From the NCBI RefSeq assembly GCF_026000115.1, contig NZ_AP026867.1, positions 6,177,001-6,241,000 of the forward strand: a stretch of 64,000 nt of DNA, given 5' to 3'. A model generated the notes under the pieces. That model saw only the letters and a list, made by a program, of their open reading frames with translations. It had not been told where the DNA came from and did no database searches. The first letter of the stretch is position 1. Each line of letters begins with the position of its first letter. The position numbers were made by a program, and so were the translations under genes. This document shows positions 63,197-64,000 of the stretch, in pieces. The stretch comes from Aureispira anguillae (GTDB lineage Bacteria > Bacteroidota > Bacteroidia > Chitinophagales > Saprospiraceae).

Positions 63197-64000
63197 CTAG
63201 TTCATTTTTGAATACATATAACAATGACTAATGGCTAACTCTTTGGTACTAAAATTACTAAAATCTGAATGAATTTTCAAGGAATTGACCGCTTCTATAT
63301 CCCCAGGTCTAGTTTCTGTATCGGTTAGCGGAATATTTAATTCTTGATACAAGTTGACAAATTGAGGAAATCGCCATCTATTTTGAGGCTGAATACTATT
63401 GTCAATAATCTTGTCCCAAGTAGTGTTGCTGTACTGTAGAAAGTTATAAATATTGATGGAGTGATCAAAATGTGCAAAATGATCGGACATATCAATAAAA
63501 TGAGATTGAAAGCCAGTAGGAGAGACAATCCGTTTAAACTCTTTTAGTATATCCTTCAGTACATCGGGATAAACATGCTCAAAAGTATTATTAGAATGAA
63601 CCAAATCGATAGAGCCTGTAGGAATATGACTTAGCTTTCTAGCATCCATAATGATATAACGAATGTTTAACCGAGCTAAAATAGTTTCAAAACTAAGCGT
63701 TTCAAAGTCTTTATGAATTTGCTGTAAGGTGGCAACTCGTTCGGGAAGAGCATCGATATATTGACTTAATTTATTCTGTTCTATTAGGTCAATAAAACGA
63801 TCAATGGTATCTTTTAATTTCTCTTTGTTGGTGAGGTTGGAAATGTCTACCGTGTTGATCTCAGAAGCTCCAGACAAAAAGAAGCTAAAAGGAATAACAG
63901 GGTACCAACCCGTTCCTAATTCCAGTGTTTTTTTTCCTTTAATAGGACCACAAAACTGCTGAAAAGCGCTAATATGATGTTTTACATGCTCTAAGCGATC
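63197..64000 (-). CDS. Class I SAM-dependent methyltransferase (5' end beyond window)
   Basis: The frame stays open to the window edge. The N-terminal part includes motif I (TLELGTGWYP, encoded near 63900-63928), then the acidic loop (VDIS) and DLVHSNNTFEHVYPDVLKDILKEFKRIVSPTG, the typical late motifs of Rossmann-fold methyltransferases. Substrate unknown; the neighbouring polysaccharide genes make a sugar or lipid acceptor possible. A TTG at 63877 is not a start, because motif I lies upstream of it. Confidence 0.85.
   Translation of the reverse strand, partial: DRLEHVKHHISAFQQFCGPIKGKKTLELGTGWYPVIPFSFFLSGASEINTVDISNLTNKEKLKDTIDRFIDLIEQNKLSQYIDALPERVATLQQIHKDFETLSFETILARLNIRYIIMDARKLSHIPTGSIDLVHSNNTFEHVYPDVLKDILKEFKRIVSPTGFQSHFIDMSDHFAHFDHSINIYNFLQYSNTTWDKIIDNSIQPQNRWRFPQFVNLYQELNIPLTDTETRPGDIEAVNSLKIHSDFSNFSTKELAISHCYMYSKMN

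Overview
The window looks like chromosomal DNA of a low-GC member of the Bacteroidota. The evidence is two giant secreted proteins ending in type IX secretion (T9SS) sorting domains, a third with a similar C-terminus, many short-signal-peptide lipoproteins, weak Shine-Dalgarno sites with A-rich start contexts, and at least one good TTG-N20-TAnnTTTG promoter. The mix of a Bacteroidota contractile-injection tape-measure protein, CHAT and LRR proteins and large T9SS proteins suggests the Saprospiria (Aureispira/Saprospira type); that last step is inference. No rRNA, tRNA, IS element, phage gene or CRISPR array was seen.

Layout. 1-4.3 kb, minus strand: nadA, then a small set of exported proteins and a nucleoside-deoxyribosyltransferase-like protein. 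4.3-9.1 kb, plus strand: an RsmI-like methylase, an exported M28 peptidase, a YCF48-like lipoprotein and an exported LRR protein. 9.1-12.1 kb: a helical-repeat protein divergent from a serine-hydrolase lipoprotein. 12.3-13.0 kb: a truncated XRE-type regulator overlapping a SecB-like protein gene. 13.0-22.1 kb: a complete tryptophan operon (trpEGDCFBA) followed by DAHP synthase and EPSP synthase, preceded by a leader peptide with three tandem Trp codons and an intrinsic terminator, a textbook attenuator. 22.3-32.1 kb: large T9SS-type secreted proteins (GH18/CUB and repeat/DUF7619-like), a beta-barrel protein, and an LRR protein built of 63-bp DNA repeats, with a second helical-repeat paralogue among them. 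32.4-37.6 kb: two small unknown proteins, a two-gene asymmetric ABC exporter, and a small lipoprotein.

37.7-45.9 kb holds a 1720-residue contractile-injection-system tape-measure-type protein (minus) divergent from an unknown 251-residue protein, a small outer-membrane barrel and an AAA+ ATPase (plus). No sheath, tube, spike or baseplate gene is present, so the rest of the machine must lie elsewhere or be absent. Next come a membrane-anchored TPR-CHAT protease-like protein and a VWA-like membrane protein (46.2-51.5 kb).

51.5-56.5 kb is a tandem array: a 701-residue HExxH metalloprotease-like lipoprotein, then about 945-bp units that each pair a lipoprotein with a re-duplicated 3' end of the protease gene, with hairpin terminators between units and a decayed fragment at the far end. 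Two of the units are nearly identical, showing recent duplication or conversion. 56.8-64.0 kb (minus) is a surface-polysaccharide export set (Wzy-like, Wzz-like, Wzx-like) with a DUF4340-like protein, a small exported protein and a methyltransferase cut by the window end.

The two observations I would follow first are the trp attenuator, whose alternative base-pairing can be read directly from the sequence, and the protease/lipoprotein cassette array, which I do not recognise as a described system. The detached tape-measure/ATPase locus is third.
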